Source of the DNA: Zygaena filipendulae | Lineage: Eukaryota > Arthropoda > Insecta > Lepidoptera > Zygaenidae | Assembly: GCA_907165275.2 (NCBI GenBank) | Contig: OU015652.1 | Span: forward strand, 14,213,001-14,277,000 | Length of the DNA: 64,000 nucleotides | Reading direction: 5' to 3' | Shown here: in pieces, positions 22,695 through 33,235 of the stretch | How the letters are laid out: each line of letters opens with the position of its first letter | Numbering within the stretch: position 1 is the stretch's first letter | Translations under genes and position numbers: made by a program | The notes under the pieces: generated by a model | Database searches by the model: none | What the model was told of the DNA's origin: nothing | The model's input: only the letters and a program-made list of their open reading frames with translations

Positions 22695-23265
22695 ATTATA
22701 TTCTTTAATGAACAACAAGGAGACATAACTATGTCAGCGATGACTTCATAATTAAACAGTGAACTTTGAATAAAGCCGCACTAACGTCTTGTACAGTCAA
22801 CGCCGATATTTCCAGTGAGGGACGTCATATCCGCCGCGCGCCGAGCGAACTTGGGAACTGTAGCAGTGACGTCACCGTCAGAGACGCCGTCAGCTGAAGC
22901 AAGTTCATAAAGGATTGTTTGAACTGACGCGGTACAGTCGGCATAAAACAGCTCAACTCTCGATAGTATACTTTGTTACGATGCCAGTAAGACTCAAAAT
23001 CAAACGCGAAGCTGATGATGAAAATTCGGCATTCAACGGCTGAACTTTCAATAGTATACTTTGTTATTAAAGCAATAAGATTCAAAATCGTCAAACGTTA
23101 AACTGTTCAGCTACTTCAGAGGATGAATGTACGGTTGCTATCGCCGTGCACTTCGCAGATCCTGTCTTGACAAGTGACACTTGAAGCATCGCGCAAAACT
23201 TAGAAATTGCAACAATCACTTGTCTGTACTACAATATGTAAGTACGGAACAAATAAAGAGATATA
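22695..23265. other. Unique sequence with local duplication
   Basis: Holds a TGACGTCA near 22867 and the two-unit repeat described separately. Confidence 0.4.
22952..23098 (+). repeat. Two diverged direct repeats
   Basis: Units at 22952-23006 and 23040-23098 share AGTATACTTTGTTA, then AGACTCAAAATC / AGATTCAAAATC and TCAAACG. They are an old local tandem duplication, not coding. Confidence 0.65.
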
Positions 23266-23438
23266 ATTTTTGTGTTTGTTTGTAATGGATAAACTCAAAA
23301 ACTGCTCAACCAATTTTAATAATTCTTTGACTAATAGAAAACTACAGTGTAAAAAGTATTAAAAGATACATTTTATTTCAGAAATCCTATACGAGATATC
23401 CGAAATTAACGTGAGCGAAACCGTGGGAGATGGACTAG
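23266..23438 (+). mobile_element. Helitron-like family D copy
   Basis: GTTTGTTTGTAATGGATAAA, ACTGCTCAACCAATTTTAAT, then CCGAAATTAACGTGAGCGAA and ACTAG|T. The 5' TC border is not visible. Confidence 0.7.
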
Positions 23439-23929
23439 TATTTGATTTCCTCCCTCGTCAAAATATTACGATTTTTAATTGTTGCACAATTTCAGAAATA
23501 CCTCAAGAACTCTACATAGGTAATATGATGTAAAGTGATACAAATTTTCACCCTTGTTATATTAGGGGGCACTTGTTTATAAGGTTCTTTTAAAGCTGAA
23601 TCTAAACCACGTTTAGAAAAGATGGTATTCGAATGGTGGAAAACACCAAACCATTCATAGTGAACTTTCCCGAACATTCGTTTCGAGAAGAAAAACAAGC
23701 TAGCTCGAGTTGAAACCGATGCCGTCGAATCCAACGTACATAACTACGTAGTCCGCTCACTGCGGATCGACCGATAAACTCTCGAAGCCACATAAACATA
23801 AACATTAAAGTTGATAAAGGAAACACAAACACAATAAGAAATAACGATGCAATATCAAAGCGCACTGCGCTGCCATTGTAGAGCCGTCCGTCCACCGTTC
23901 TTCAGGCGAGATGGCAGGCGCCCGAGTGC

Positions 23930-24040
23930 ACCCGTGACAGTCATTTAAGACAGTGACGTGACGACCCCCCACCACCCGGTGCACCCTCCCCCCCCTACAC
24001 ACCACCCGCGGCGCCCCCACCCGTCAGATGGATTGATATT
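23930..24040 (+). promoter_or_regulatory. GC-rich module I
   Basis: CAGTGACGTGACGACC at 23951-23966 and CAGATGGATTGATAT at 24025-24039 recur in the neighbouring modules. GTGACGTGAC is CRE/bZIP-like. The regulatory role is inferred. Confidence 0.3.
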
Positions 24041-24784
24041 GCTGCACAGAACAGACGTAAGACGGAGCGATTGCATACGAGAAAAGAAAATGGAATAAAA
24101 ATTGCATTGCTTAGTTAAGTTCGGAAGTTTGCTGCGGTGGTTTTTTTCTTTTCATTGCTATACGGCGTCGGGGTTGAGATCTTTGATGAATGGTTTCTCC
24201 ATCACGTACAGTCCTTAGTCCTTAAGACATTCATTGATCGTGTACTGAGTGGATTGGCCGACTGAACTAACAAAGCTCCACGACTCAACTTATGCTCTCT
24301 TTTTTTCTTCTACATTTTCCAGCACAATGAGACAAAATATCTTGAAACTGTGTAAAGTTTGTGTAGCGTTTTTTGATAAAAACATTAAAGGTCACTCACG
24401 CCTTATTTCACTTTTTCCGCGTTCTAAGTGTATTCAAGATCGTTGATTTCAGATAACAATACCTACTCTAATAAACAGATGTCTTAATTAACATTGAAAA
24501 TGGATCGTTTACTTACAAACAAATCAAAAACTATTACAGTATCTACCATGGTACCACACCGTAACATAAACCGCACAATAAATAATACAACTTACAACTT
24601 GCGACCCGCTATTTATATGTGGGCTTGCTGTATTCAACTACTTATCAGCTATACTCGCTTTGTGTAAATATCAGGACGAAACTTCTCAAAAACCATTAGT
24701 ATATATCTTCTACCCCATTACTATTCTACTACATTTGGAGTTGAGAATGTCGTTGGACGCAAACGAGACGGTCCGCCCTGATGG

Positions 24785-24870
24785 CGATCCGAGACAGTGA
24801 CGTGACACGACCGCCCCCTCGTGGGGGGAGAAGGCGCATATTGACCCCCACCCGGCGGGTGGCCGATGAG
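24785..24870 (+). promoter_or_regulatory. GC-rich module II
   Basis: CAGTGACGTGACACGACC at 24795-24812 repeats the motif of module I in a GC-rich setting. The CAGATGGATTG motif is absent. Confidence 0.25.
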
Positions 24871-25329
24871 GGGGCACGAAGCCAGGTCCGCGACTCCTTT
24901 TGTTGGAATGTGTGTAAGGGGTTTTATTTAGTGGAGGAAAAAGTAAATGATGTGTTTAACGGCTTTCGAAAGCGGAGGCTTTTGCTAGCGGTTTTGTTTG
25001 CACAAGATAAAGAGCGTTATGCATCGGTTGCTTTAAATTTAACTATTCAGATACGTAATTTCGATCAATGTGCAGACAATTTTCTGGTGAAAATTCTGTC
25101 AGGCGGCTAGCAATCAAATTTTTTTTATTTTCTATAGTGCTGCTATCGAAAACTTCGATACCTAACAGATCACTCACTTACTTTTAGAATGGTTATTAAC
25201 AACGTAGAAACGATTGAAAACAGGAGCAACACAGAAAAAACAAATAAACAGAAATTCATTGACCTAACAAAGCTAATTCGCCATTATTATTTCTCAAAGT
25301 AAGCATAAAAATCAAACGACCGGGCAACA

Positions 25330-25510
25330 TCAAACACGCTCTCCGTCCGTGTGTCAACAAAGGAGCTGTCAGCGGCACGTCACGTCATTTGCACGAAATT
25401 AAATACCCTCCTGACCAGGGCCTGGACCGCCACCCCCGGCCGCCCGCCCAGCGCCGCCCGCCCCCCACGTCGTACAGATGGATTGGTATCGCCCAACGAA
25501 TGCAGGTGGG
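25330..25510 (+). promoter_or_regulatory. GC-rich module III
   Basis: CACGTCACGTCA at 25376-25387 (the motif in opposite orientation) is followed by CAGATGGATTGGTAT at 25475-25489, as in module I at similar spacing. Confidence 0.3.
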
Positions 25511-25987
25511 CAGGCGATCTCGCTACGTTGGCGATATATACACTCGTGTGTTGTCTACCTTATGTAATGCTGTAAGGTCGTGTGACTTATTCCTTCGTGA
25601 AACGACACCGGCTTGTGTTACCTCGGAGGTTTTGTGAGAAAATTACGTAGCAGACCTTAGAACAGGGTGGAATAAAAGTTTATTGCTTACAAACTATAAC
25701 ATGTATCCTGATATAAAATACGTAAGTGGCTACCACACAGCATATTCCCTGGATCTAATCCCACAACTCTGGTTTTCTGTAGCAGCCGTAGAAGGAGAGT
25801 AGAGATATAGGACACCATTATAGGATACTATCAAAACTAAATTCTGCGATATTGGCATATCAATATCATTAAAAAAAAAATGAAAAAGAGTTCTTACTAA
25901 AGATGAAGTCTGTTTATAAAAGTTATTTTAAGAAACTAATGCTGCCGCCGTTTTAGTATCATAAGCAGAACATGTATCCGACGACTA

Positions 25988-26255
25988 TTCGAGTGGCGCA
26001 GTAGCCTACCCGCTAGAGGTTCCGGGTTCGATTCCCGGTAGGGGTGGACTTTGTGTGAAGAACACAGGGTTCAGTGTTCCAGTCTGAGCGTGAATATAGT
26101 ATATCTATAGTATAATACATATGTAATTATTTGTAGTATATAGTATATGTATACCACGTTTGGTTGGTTTCCACGATACAAGCTTATAGCTTAGTGTGGG
26201 ATCAAGTACATAGATCTGTGTGTTGTGAAGTGGATTATTATCCGGATTCACGGAG
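25988..26255 (+). mobile_element. tRNA-derived SINE with intact head
   Basis: A pol III A box (TGGCGCAGTAG, 25993-26003) and a perfect B box (GGTTCGATTCC, 26025-26035) are about 22 nt apart, closer than in most tRNAs. No acceptor-stem pairing completes a tRNA, so I call it a SINE head. The body (TATAGTATAATACATATG, TACCACGTTTGG, AGCTTAGTGTGGGATCAAG) is shared with 289-475. Similar SINEs are widespread in moths. Confidence 0.8.
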
Positions 26256-26347
26256 AAACTACCAAACAATACTTTATAGCTTTGTCTAATCACAATCGGT
26301 TCACATAAAGCCATATTACGAGTATTAGGTACGATTTGGGTATTCTC
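26256..26347. other. Flank between SINE and MITE
   Basis: No recognisable feature. Confidence 0.3.
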
Positions 26348-26622
26348 CAGGGTAAGTATTAAAAAAAAATTCTAATTAGTCCGTCAGAAAATAAAAAAAT
26401 AATAGACACGTACGAGTATATTATGCTTTTTCAAATTAATGAAAATAAAGCGCATTAGAGTTTAGGGTGGGGGACTTGTGACGTCATTATTCGGTATAAT
26501 CTCCACACAAACTGCACCGGGTTGTGACGTCACACGACATTTCAACTCAATGTGTCACCGTTATTTTTTGATTACGTAAACAAAGAAAAAATACGTGACC
26601 AATATTTTTTACTAATCTACAT
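26348..26622 (-). mobile_element. MITE family A, copy 1 (right end lost)
   Basis: Core order is kept: TTCTAATTAGTCCGTCAG, AATAGACACGTA, TGACGTCA at 26479-26486 and 26525-26532, then TTTTTTGATTACGTAAAC and ATACGTGACCAATATTTTT. Stops at AATCTACA without the terminal repeat. Confidence 0.8.
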
Positions 26623-27779
26623 TTGACCAATCATCATCAATTTGAAACGTATAGTACTTATAAAGTACCATAGTGGTACTAGGGCACTTTCGCACAACAC
26701 ACGAACGAAGTCGCGGGAAACAAATAGAATAGGTTTAATTTCCTTCGACCAAAATATGTAATTTCAACAAAACTATAAAGTTGTACATTGGATGAATTAT
26801 ATACCTATTGCTCTACATTGTAAATAAAGATGGTATTTCTCGTTATAATTTAGAATCTAGCTGAATTCTCGTTCTGTCAGGCTTTGAATAATAGTTACGG
26901 AAGTTTCGAACTCGAAACAAATCGTTCAACGTCCGCGCTAATGAAGACTGAACGTCGGAAATTAATAGCGTTACTTCATAATGGGGAGATGGAAAAAATC
27001 ACCGACGACACCTCACATCCCCCCCCCCGCGCGCGCCCCCCGCGATAAAACACGACAAAGACACATGTCCCCCCTCATTATCTTCAATTAAGACTCACCG
27101 ATAATACACCGTGACATACGTGAGACGAGGCCAAACAAACGAGATACGTCCAATCTTTCTGAACCCATAAAAAACACAGTCCAATTTACATTAGACACCG
27201 CGATTCGACAGATTACAACATTTTTATATCCGATTCGTTCCAAATTCAACTCTGTTGAAACAACAATAAAGATTATTTCCATTTCTCACAGGATTAGTTC
27301 AGATCGGACCACGAGAATTAGTGGAGATTGTGAAAAGAACTTTGCGTTTTAACAGCGCAAGGTTCAATTTGGGGTGCCGACTGAAATGTTTCATGTCAAG
27401 TCGGTGAGTGATGTACGAAAAACAGTGAAGGATGCGGGGCCGTTACGAGTGATTAGTGGATACGGTACCTCGTCTAGTGAAATAATGAAGCTTGATGTGT
27501 CTTATCATTGCGCCTCGGTGGGGAGGGGAGTGACAGCGGACGGATTGATAGCATGTTATTTATTTGAAACGAAAGAAATATGCGGATCTGTGACATAGAC
27601 GGATTTGATGTTACACGCTCAACATATTGTTCGCAAGTCACAGATGTGGCTCTTTTTGACACCATTATAATTGAAAACGCTTGAAAACTTTGAAAACTTA
27701 GAGCGAAATTGTGGTTCAAAGTTCAAATACATAGAGATATTTTTTTTTAATAATCTTCTAGTTAGCTAATGTAGAGTAA
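26623..27779. other. Unique sequence with C/G-rich strip
   Basis: A C-rich CpG strip lies at about 27015-27050 and a small AGTACCA-TAG-TGGTACT hairpin near 26665. No coding feature is supported. Confidence 0.35.
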
Positions 27780-28079
27780 ACATCAGCTAAGAAAGGTTTC
27801 CGTCCCGGAGATCCCGTGGGCATCCCAAAATTAACATGAGCGTCAGACGAATACAAGAGTTCTGTGGCAGAATCATACCGTCACGGACAAGCGTTGAGCT
27901 GTCGTCGACGTTCATTCATTCATCAATCAAGCAACGCCGAAGCCGGTGGCTTGTCTCATCGCCCCGTGACGACATGTGACGCGTCACCGTCACCCGTATG
28001 TCACATTAAAAAAAAAGAATTTTTATACGAACTGTTTATGTGAGTTTTATACTCGTATTATACCTACGCTACCAATACC
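27780..28079. other. Helitron-like scrap and unique sequence
   Basis: About 27785-27842 (TCCCGGAGATCCCGTGGG, AAAATTAACATGAGCG) is a weak plus-strand family D trace. The rest is unrecognised. Confidence 0.4.
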
Positions 28080-28325
28080 AGTATTATAAATGCGAATGTA
28101 ACTTTGTCTGTCTGTCATCTTGAAATTTTGGATACATGTTGACAGGGATATAGAAAAAGATGTATATACCTATTAGCTGTTCCCAGTCGTTTCACACACG
28201 TTATTTTCGGAGTTCCCGCGGAAATTCCAGGATAAAAAGTCCTTTACGTCCTTCTCTGTTCTCCTGACAACGCGTACGCAAAATATTATAATGATCGGTT
28301 GAGTAGTTAAGACGTGAAAGGACAA
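28080..28325. mobile_element. Helitron-like family D, opposed partial copies
   Basis: A plus-strand 5' part (AGTATTATAAATGCGAATGT...TGTTGACAGGGATATAGA) abuts a minus-strand copy starting TTAGCTGTTCCCAG and running through GGAGTTCCCGCGGAAATTCC and GACAACGCGTACGCAAAATA. Confidence 0.65.
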
Positions 28326-28439
28326 ACAGAGTTGTACTATTGTCTTTATATTATGAAGTATCGATTATATTACATGAAGATTATAACGTATTTAAGAAAC
28401 GTCAAATTAGATTACAAAAGCCAACGAGTCGTGTTGTTT

Positions 28440-28620
28440 GGGTTGGGAGCGTGCGCTCGGATCGCGCCCGCCTTTGCGATCGCTGAGCTGACGCGTGCAG
28501 GCCGAGTCCGCGGCGGGCGGCGGCGGCGGCCCGAGCCACGAGCGGCGAGCGGCGAGCGGTGAGCGATGAGCGACGAGAAACGAGTGGCAAGCGGGGCGGG
28601 GCTACAGCAATTAATATTGA
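28440..28620 (+). other. CpG-rich block with heptamer array
   Basis: A CGG run (about 28511-28530) leads into eight consecutive 7-bp units starting GAG (28533-28588): GAGCCAC, GAGCGGC twice, GAGCGGT, GAGCGAT, GAGCGAC, GAGAAAC, GAGTGGC. The surrounding sequence is the most CpG-dense part of this stretch. Confidence 0.7.
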
Positions 28621-30082
28621 CTCAACGAGCTGTAATCCATTCGCATGTTATTTAGAAGTTAGCTGGTGTAAATACAAACTAATCATCCAGACTCAAGGTA
28701 AACACAAACATTTATTGCATAAATTTTACCCTGACAGATGCAAGGATCGAAGTTGCGATGTATACCTACAAAATACGAGAAAAGTCAGAGTTAGAAATTA
28801 TAAAAGTCATAATTTTGATTTATGCTGTAAAGTTAGTAGTGCTGTTTTATATCTTAAAGGTCGTAAGTAATTAAATAGTGAAATGTAAAAGTCGCTACCG
28901 CCCCCGCTGCCTCTCATCACTCGGCCACCAGCGTTAATTCGGCAACACACCAACAATTTCCCCGCTGGCTTCAAAATAAGCGAATTAAAATCGCTTCAAA
29001 GCAACTCCTTGCAAAGAAACGCTTGCATACACCGAGAGTATAGTTTTATTTTCAGCTATTTACGCTAAGGGTGGGGCGATACGTGGGGTGGGGGATGGAG
29101 GGGAAGGGCGCCGGTGAATGACGGCCGGACAGCCTTTGAGGTTCAAACGAGTCATGAACCTCCTTATAAACACTCGTACATGAACTGACCGAGTAAAAAA
29201 ATCTTTAAATTTTTTTTATCTTTTATCATTTTTATGTGGACAAAATTCTAGACATTGACATATAAATTGCTACAAATACTCATGAAAATTTTAAAGATCA
29301 TGTTTATTTTTGATTTTATACAATCAGCACAATCAGCCTGTTATCTAATGTTTAATTCGAAAAAATATTCTTAAGAATTAGTTTTGCAAATTTGACTTTT
29401 TTTTTTGATAATCCCATATTCACAAAAATCAAATCTTGAATTGACTTTATCCAACCCTTCAATCTTCAAATCCCGCGATTTCAGATTGTTATACACCCTG
29501 TAAAACTAAACGCAATCATTCATATAACGAGTAGAATCATCCAATATCGAACACCGGACCGCAGTGCTCCGATCCGTGCTGTCAGCCCAACGTGTTACGC
29601 AATCGGCCGATCATTTTATTCTGATTTCCGATCACGCGCCGTTCTAGACCGGCTCCTAATTAAAAATCAAACGATTTTTGTTAGCGACTGTACATTTGTT
29701 AGTTCCCCCCTCGCCTGCTGGTCTACTCTCCCCCAGCCACCCACGTTTGACCCCCGTCGATAATCGTGTAAAGTAGGAACGCGGACACGCTAAAGAGTCA
29801 ATTAGGTATAGAGATTGTATCTATCTTTCGCTCTGTAAACCTAGATACCTCGATGAACCGAGTTGAATTTGGAAAATTTAAATGTTTCTTTACTAGGTAC
29901 CAAAGTAAAGTTTAATATTCGGAATTTTGTCATACCTACAATTAGTATTTATTTCGGTAAAATGAAGACGATTGAAAGAACGCCTCAAATTTTTAAGACG
30001 AAGTAAAATAATTTTTATAAAGTCTGAATTAATGAATATTTAATTATTTTTTTTTATTTTTATTCGAATTTGGTGTTATCGC
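28621..30082. other. Unique sequence
   Basis: GC-richer patches at 29040-29130 and 29550-29670, the latter with CTAATTAAAAATC, may be regulatory. The 103-codon frame at 28559-28870 has no motif. Confidence 0.35.
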
Positions 30083-30292
30083 TTAACACTAGAAGCGCGG
30101 AACATTCTGACACCCCTAGAAGCGCGGATGGGTCAATATTGCGCATTTTATGTTTGCTACTGTAATGTGAAGATATATAAGCAATTTATATAATAAAATT
30201 GTAGCTGTTGGTTTTCAAAACATAATAACATCAAAATAAATAAATAAAATAAAATAAAACTGGTAATTACGATGTAATATTTTTATTATATA

Positions 30293-30483
30293 CTAGCTGT
30301 GCCCCGCGGTTTCTCCTGCGGTAATTTCGGAGTTCCCGCGGAAATTTCGGGATAAAAAGTACCCTATGTCCTTCTCGGTACCCCTAACAACGTGAATGCC
30401 AAATTTCATTCAAATTCGTTCAGCCGTTTTTGCGTGATTGAGTAACAAACATTCACACTTTCACATTTATAATCTTAGTAGGA
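30293..30483 (-). mobile_element. Helitron-like family D nested in piggyBac
   Basis: Runs from CTAGCTGTGCCCCGCGG through GGAGTTCCCGCGGAAATTTC, TATGTCCTTCTCGGTACCCC and ACAACGTGAATGCCAAATTT to ATTTATAATCTTAGTAGGA. It is a nearly full-length 191-bp copy lying between the piggyBac left end and its transposase remnant. Confidence 0.85.
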
Positions 30484-30789
30484 CTATAGAAGGATTACAC
30501 ATACTTTTTGTGTACTTTGGCTTGATACAAATCACTAATCTTAAATAATTCAAGTCGTAAGGCCTGGAAAATCAAACACAATAGATTTTCAAGAAGACTT
30601 TACCTAACAACGAGTATTTGGTAAATTTATACGAGTATTAGATGTTTTCCTGCTATTTGCATATGGCTCAGCTAGTTCTTCTCCTAATTGTAAGATAAAC
30701 TTCTTTCTGTTGATGTTTTGTCCATTTAGATCACGATACAATATTCAAAAATTTATGGCTTCTAAGTCCAGTTAATTATAAAAAGTGTG

Positions 30790-31320
30790 AACTGGCTAAC
30801 GCCTAGATGGGGCTTTGATCCACAACATCTACCCCATACTTTGAACTATTGTAAAATGCTTCTACATCTGGTTTCTTTTTTGTACCAGTTTCTATTTGAA
30901 CATCTGGTGCTCAGGAGAAGAACCTTTTTTGTGCTTTCCTTGATGTACTATAATAGTGATATCATCTTCTTTCAGCACCACTGTACTGTACAACACTTGC
31001 TTGTTTGACGCAAGCAGGTATTTCTCGATGAGCTCTGTTTATTGTAACAAAAATACTAGAGTTTCGCAAGGGACAGAGATATGAAGAAGTTGGCACAAGT
31101 GACATTCCTTCCTTTCTTCACGCATGGCTGTATCATTTTTTTTACTAAGTAATCTTCAAGACGTTCGTCATTTGACCTGACGTCGCCCTTGCCTACATAC
31201 GAAATTTTTTTTTATTTAGAGTCCTTACTTGCAGCCAACCAGAACTTTAGTCCATATTTGTCGGGTTTTAAACCCATAAACAGCGTTGCTGCTAATGTTT
31301 TATATGGCGCGTTGGTACCT
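30790..31320 (-). pseudogene. piggyBac-like transposase remnant
   Basis: A live protein would cut and paste the element at TTAA with a DDD active site. Three fragments are visible on the minus strand. Fragment 1 (about 31320-31212) reads KTLAATLFMGLKPDKYGLKF then WLAASKDSK and a stop, matching the LKPxKYGLKxW region. Fragment 2 (31199-31056) reads YVGKG, RLEDYLVKKMIQP, KKGRNVTCANFFISLSLAKL and a stop. The family has Asp where this copy has Ala in TCANFF, so a catalytic residue is lost. Fragment 3 (about 30900-30817) reads GTKKKPDVEAFYNSSKYGVD then VVDQ, the conserved segment around the third Asp. Frames differ and stops intervene, so it is non-functional. The N-terminus and the C-terminal zinc-binding region are not visible. 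Family recognition is by motif and by the TTAA ends. Confidence 0.8.
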
Positions 31321-31603
31321 ACATTGACCAATCATCGACGTCTTGATTATCTTTGAAGAAAAATAAACTTAAACCCTAACATACATGACTGGGTCAAAAT
31401 TGACCCAACCGCGCTTAGAGGTAAATTTAGATTAAAAAACATGTTTATTGCATTTACGTGGTTGAAATCTCGTATAAATAATAATCATCATATTTCATGA
31501 AAAGTCATAAAAATTGACGATTATACGCGTAATAATATATTAACTAGAGCGGGAAGAACATCGAAATGGGTCAAATTTGGGACGGCCGCGCTTCTAGTGT
31601 TAA

Positions 31604-31849
31604 ATCGATTAGACGAAAATTTAAGTTTTATAGTTCAGTATAATTATGGATAGAATCGTCCCTAATATTTATTCATTGTTTATCATTGATGTACCTTTAG
31701 CATCTATTTTACTTTTTTGTGTAAGTATACTTACTCTTTTTAACCGACATCCAAAAAGGAGGAGGTTCTGCATTCGGCTGTATGTATGTTTTTTGTATTG
31801 CAGTAATACTGGTGCAGGGCTTAACGATAAAAAAGATAATCTATAAATG
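31604..31849 (+). repeat. Unique flank and CCGAC-type repeat end
   Basis: About 31737-31800 (TTTTTAACCGACATCCAAAA, AGGAGGAGGTTCTGCATTCG) resembles 34727-34815 and the reverse complement of about 42503-42532. It is a short dispersed repeat end of unknown class. Confidence 0.5.
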
Positions 31850-32012
31850 ATCAGGCAACACCAGAAAGACAGACGGACAACAATTTTGTTTTGTTTATGA
31901 TACACAACAGACACCCAAAGGACGGATGAACACAAAATGATTATGTTTCCCTTGTGCGAGAATCAAACCCGCGACACGTGAGTCAGTTTTTAACCGCTGA
32001 ATCACTGTGCCA
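31850..32012 (-). mobile_element. tRNA-derived SINE, minus strand
   Basis: On the minus strand an A box (TGGCACAGTGA, at 32002-32012) and a B box (GGTTTGATTCTC, at 31958-31969) sit in a head like that at 25988. The body runs toward 31850 with GGTGTTGCCTGATCATTTAT. The B box has one mismatch from consensus. Confidence 0.65.
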
Positions 32013-33104
32013 TCACGATTCACAGGTAGGTGCACACATCCCTACAACATTTACTTACAGGTAGTGGGTATACGTATATACTAACTATGTATATACCATC
32101 CAACTCGACATTTACATATTTCTTTACGGGCACACCCCCCCCTCGCGCCTCGCCTCCCTCCCCCCGGCAGTAACGTCCAAGGCTCATGCTTACAAAGTGT
32201 CGCATTATATCCCATCTTTCGCACAACAAAGCAACTGTGAAGATGACACGCGATAATTAACCTTATGCACATAAGCATAAGGATGTGCAGTTGAAAGTAA
32301 ATAGATAAAATTTACAGTCGTATCGGTGGATTGCGTTTTGTCAGAAGCGTCATGAAGTCGAAACTACCGGTTATTTGAATTGAATAAACATTTTAGTTTA
32401 ATTTTTATAGCAAATCTAGGACCTCTGAATCAGATTATCCCTGTACCTACGAGTATGCTGGAAACACAATAGTTGATTGGCTACAAAGTAATCACTGATC
32501 TCTAAAATAAATACCGGTAACATTCTTGCGTTGATTTTTTTTACCAATTTCACAAATATAATTCCATTGCAACCAATTGTAACTAATCAGTCAAGTCAAT
32601 CAGTCAACCAGCATAAAAATCCTAACCAGATAATTCCCTTTCAATCACATATAATTCTATATTTTATTAAAACAAACTATTGAAACAAAGAGTTGAAAAT
32701 ATAGACGTAGACCATTAGAAGCGATAAGAGGTCGATGCCCCACAACTTACAAGAATACAACACAATGGGTACTCTTGGGGTAATTCCGCAAGAGTTCGCG
32801 AGCCGCGAGCCAAATGTCCAATCGTGTTGAGTGAAAACTGCCATAAACGGAGCTGAATGACCCGTGCAGTGTGCGTCGGTGGGACAGGAGCTAGATAAGG
32901 CTTGCCGCTTAGTTACTATAGCTATGGTTCTTGAAAGACCATTCTTTATTGAGCATCAGCACATCGATTGCAAAAAAATTAAGGTTAATCTTAAACTTGC
33001 TTTTCCCTTCAATACGTCCGCATTAATTTCAATAGCGGGAGCACCATGCAAAAAAACGCTTTGACATTACGACGATATCGAAACACGAGAGCGAAAAAGT
33101 TCGT
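32013..33104. other. Unique sequence
   Basis: C-rich strip at about 32131-32167. No gene recognised among the short overlapping frames. Confidence 0.4.
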
Positions 33105-33235
33105 GCTCCCCCTAGAGAGTTCCCGGGGGAATTCCGGTATGAAAAGTCCTTTTCTGTACGGACGACAACGGGTATGCATTTCACGATGATCGGTAGAGTA
33201 GTTACGGCGTGAATGATAGACCAATAGAGTTACTT
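33105..33235 (-). mobile_element. Helitron-like family D fragment
   Basis: AGAGTTCCCGGGGGAATTCC, ATGAAAAGTCCTTTTCTGTA, then ACGATGATCGGTAGAGTAGT and GCGTGAATGATAG. Both termini are lost. Confidence 0.65.

Larger units (their letters stand above)
23439..25984. other. Unique sequence with three GC-rich modules
   Basis: GC-rich modules at about 23870-24040, 24760-24890 and 25320-25510 share short motifs (separate entries). The 109-codon frame at 24781-25110 starts in a GC-rich block and has no domain. No RNA gene seen. Confidence 0.35.
30087..31599 (-). mobile_element. piggyBac-like DNA transposon, complete but dead
   Basis: TTAA target duplications (30083-30086 and 31600-31603) enclose 1513 bp with perfect 14-bp inverted ends CACTAGAAGCGCGG. 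A subterminal repeat of the end lies at 30117-30127, and CCGCGCTTAGAG with GGGTCAAAATTGACCC near 31390-31420. The transposase reads on the minus strand and is broken. A Helitron-like copy has inserted at 30293-30483. The cargo is shorter than a full piggyBac gene, so internal deletion occurred. Confidence 0.9.

Noticed and set aside
25988..26060. Possible true tRNA gene
   Set aside because: A and B boxes are present, but they are close together and no acceptor or anticodon stem completes a cloverleaf. The downstream body is shared with another copy, so SINE fits better.
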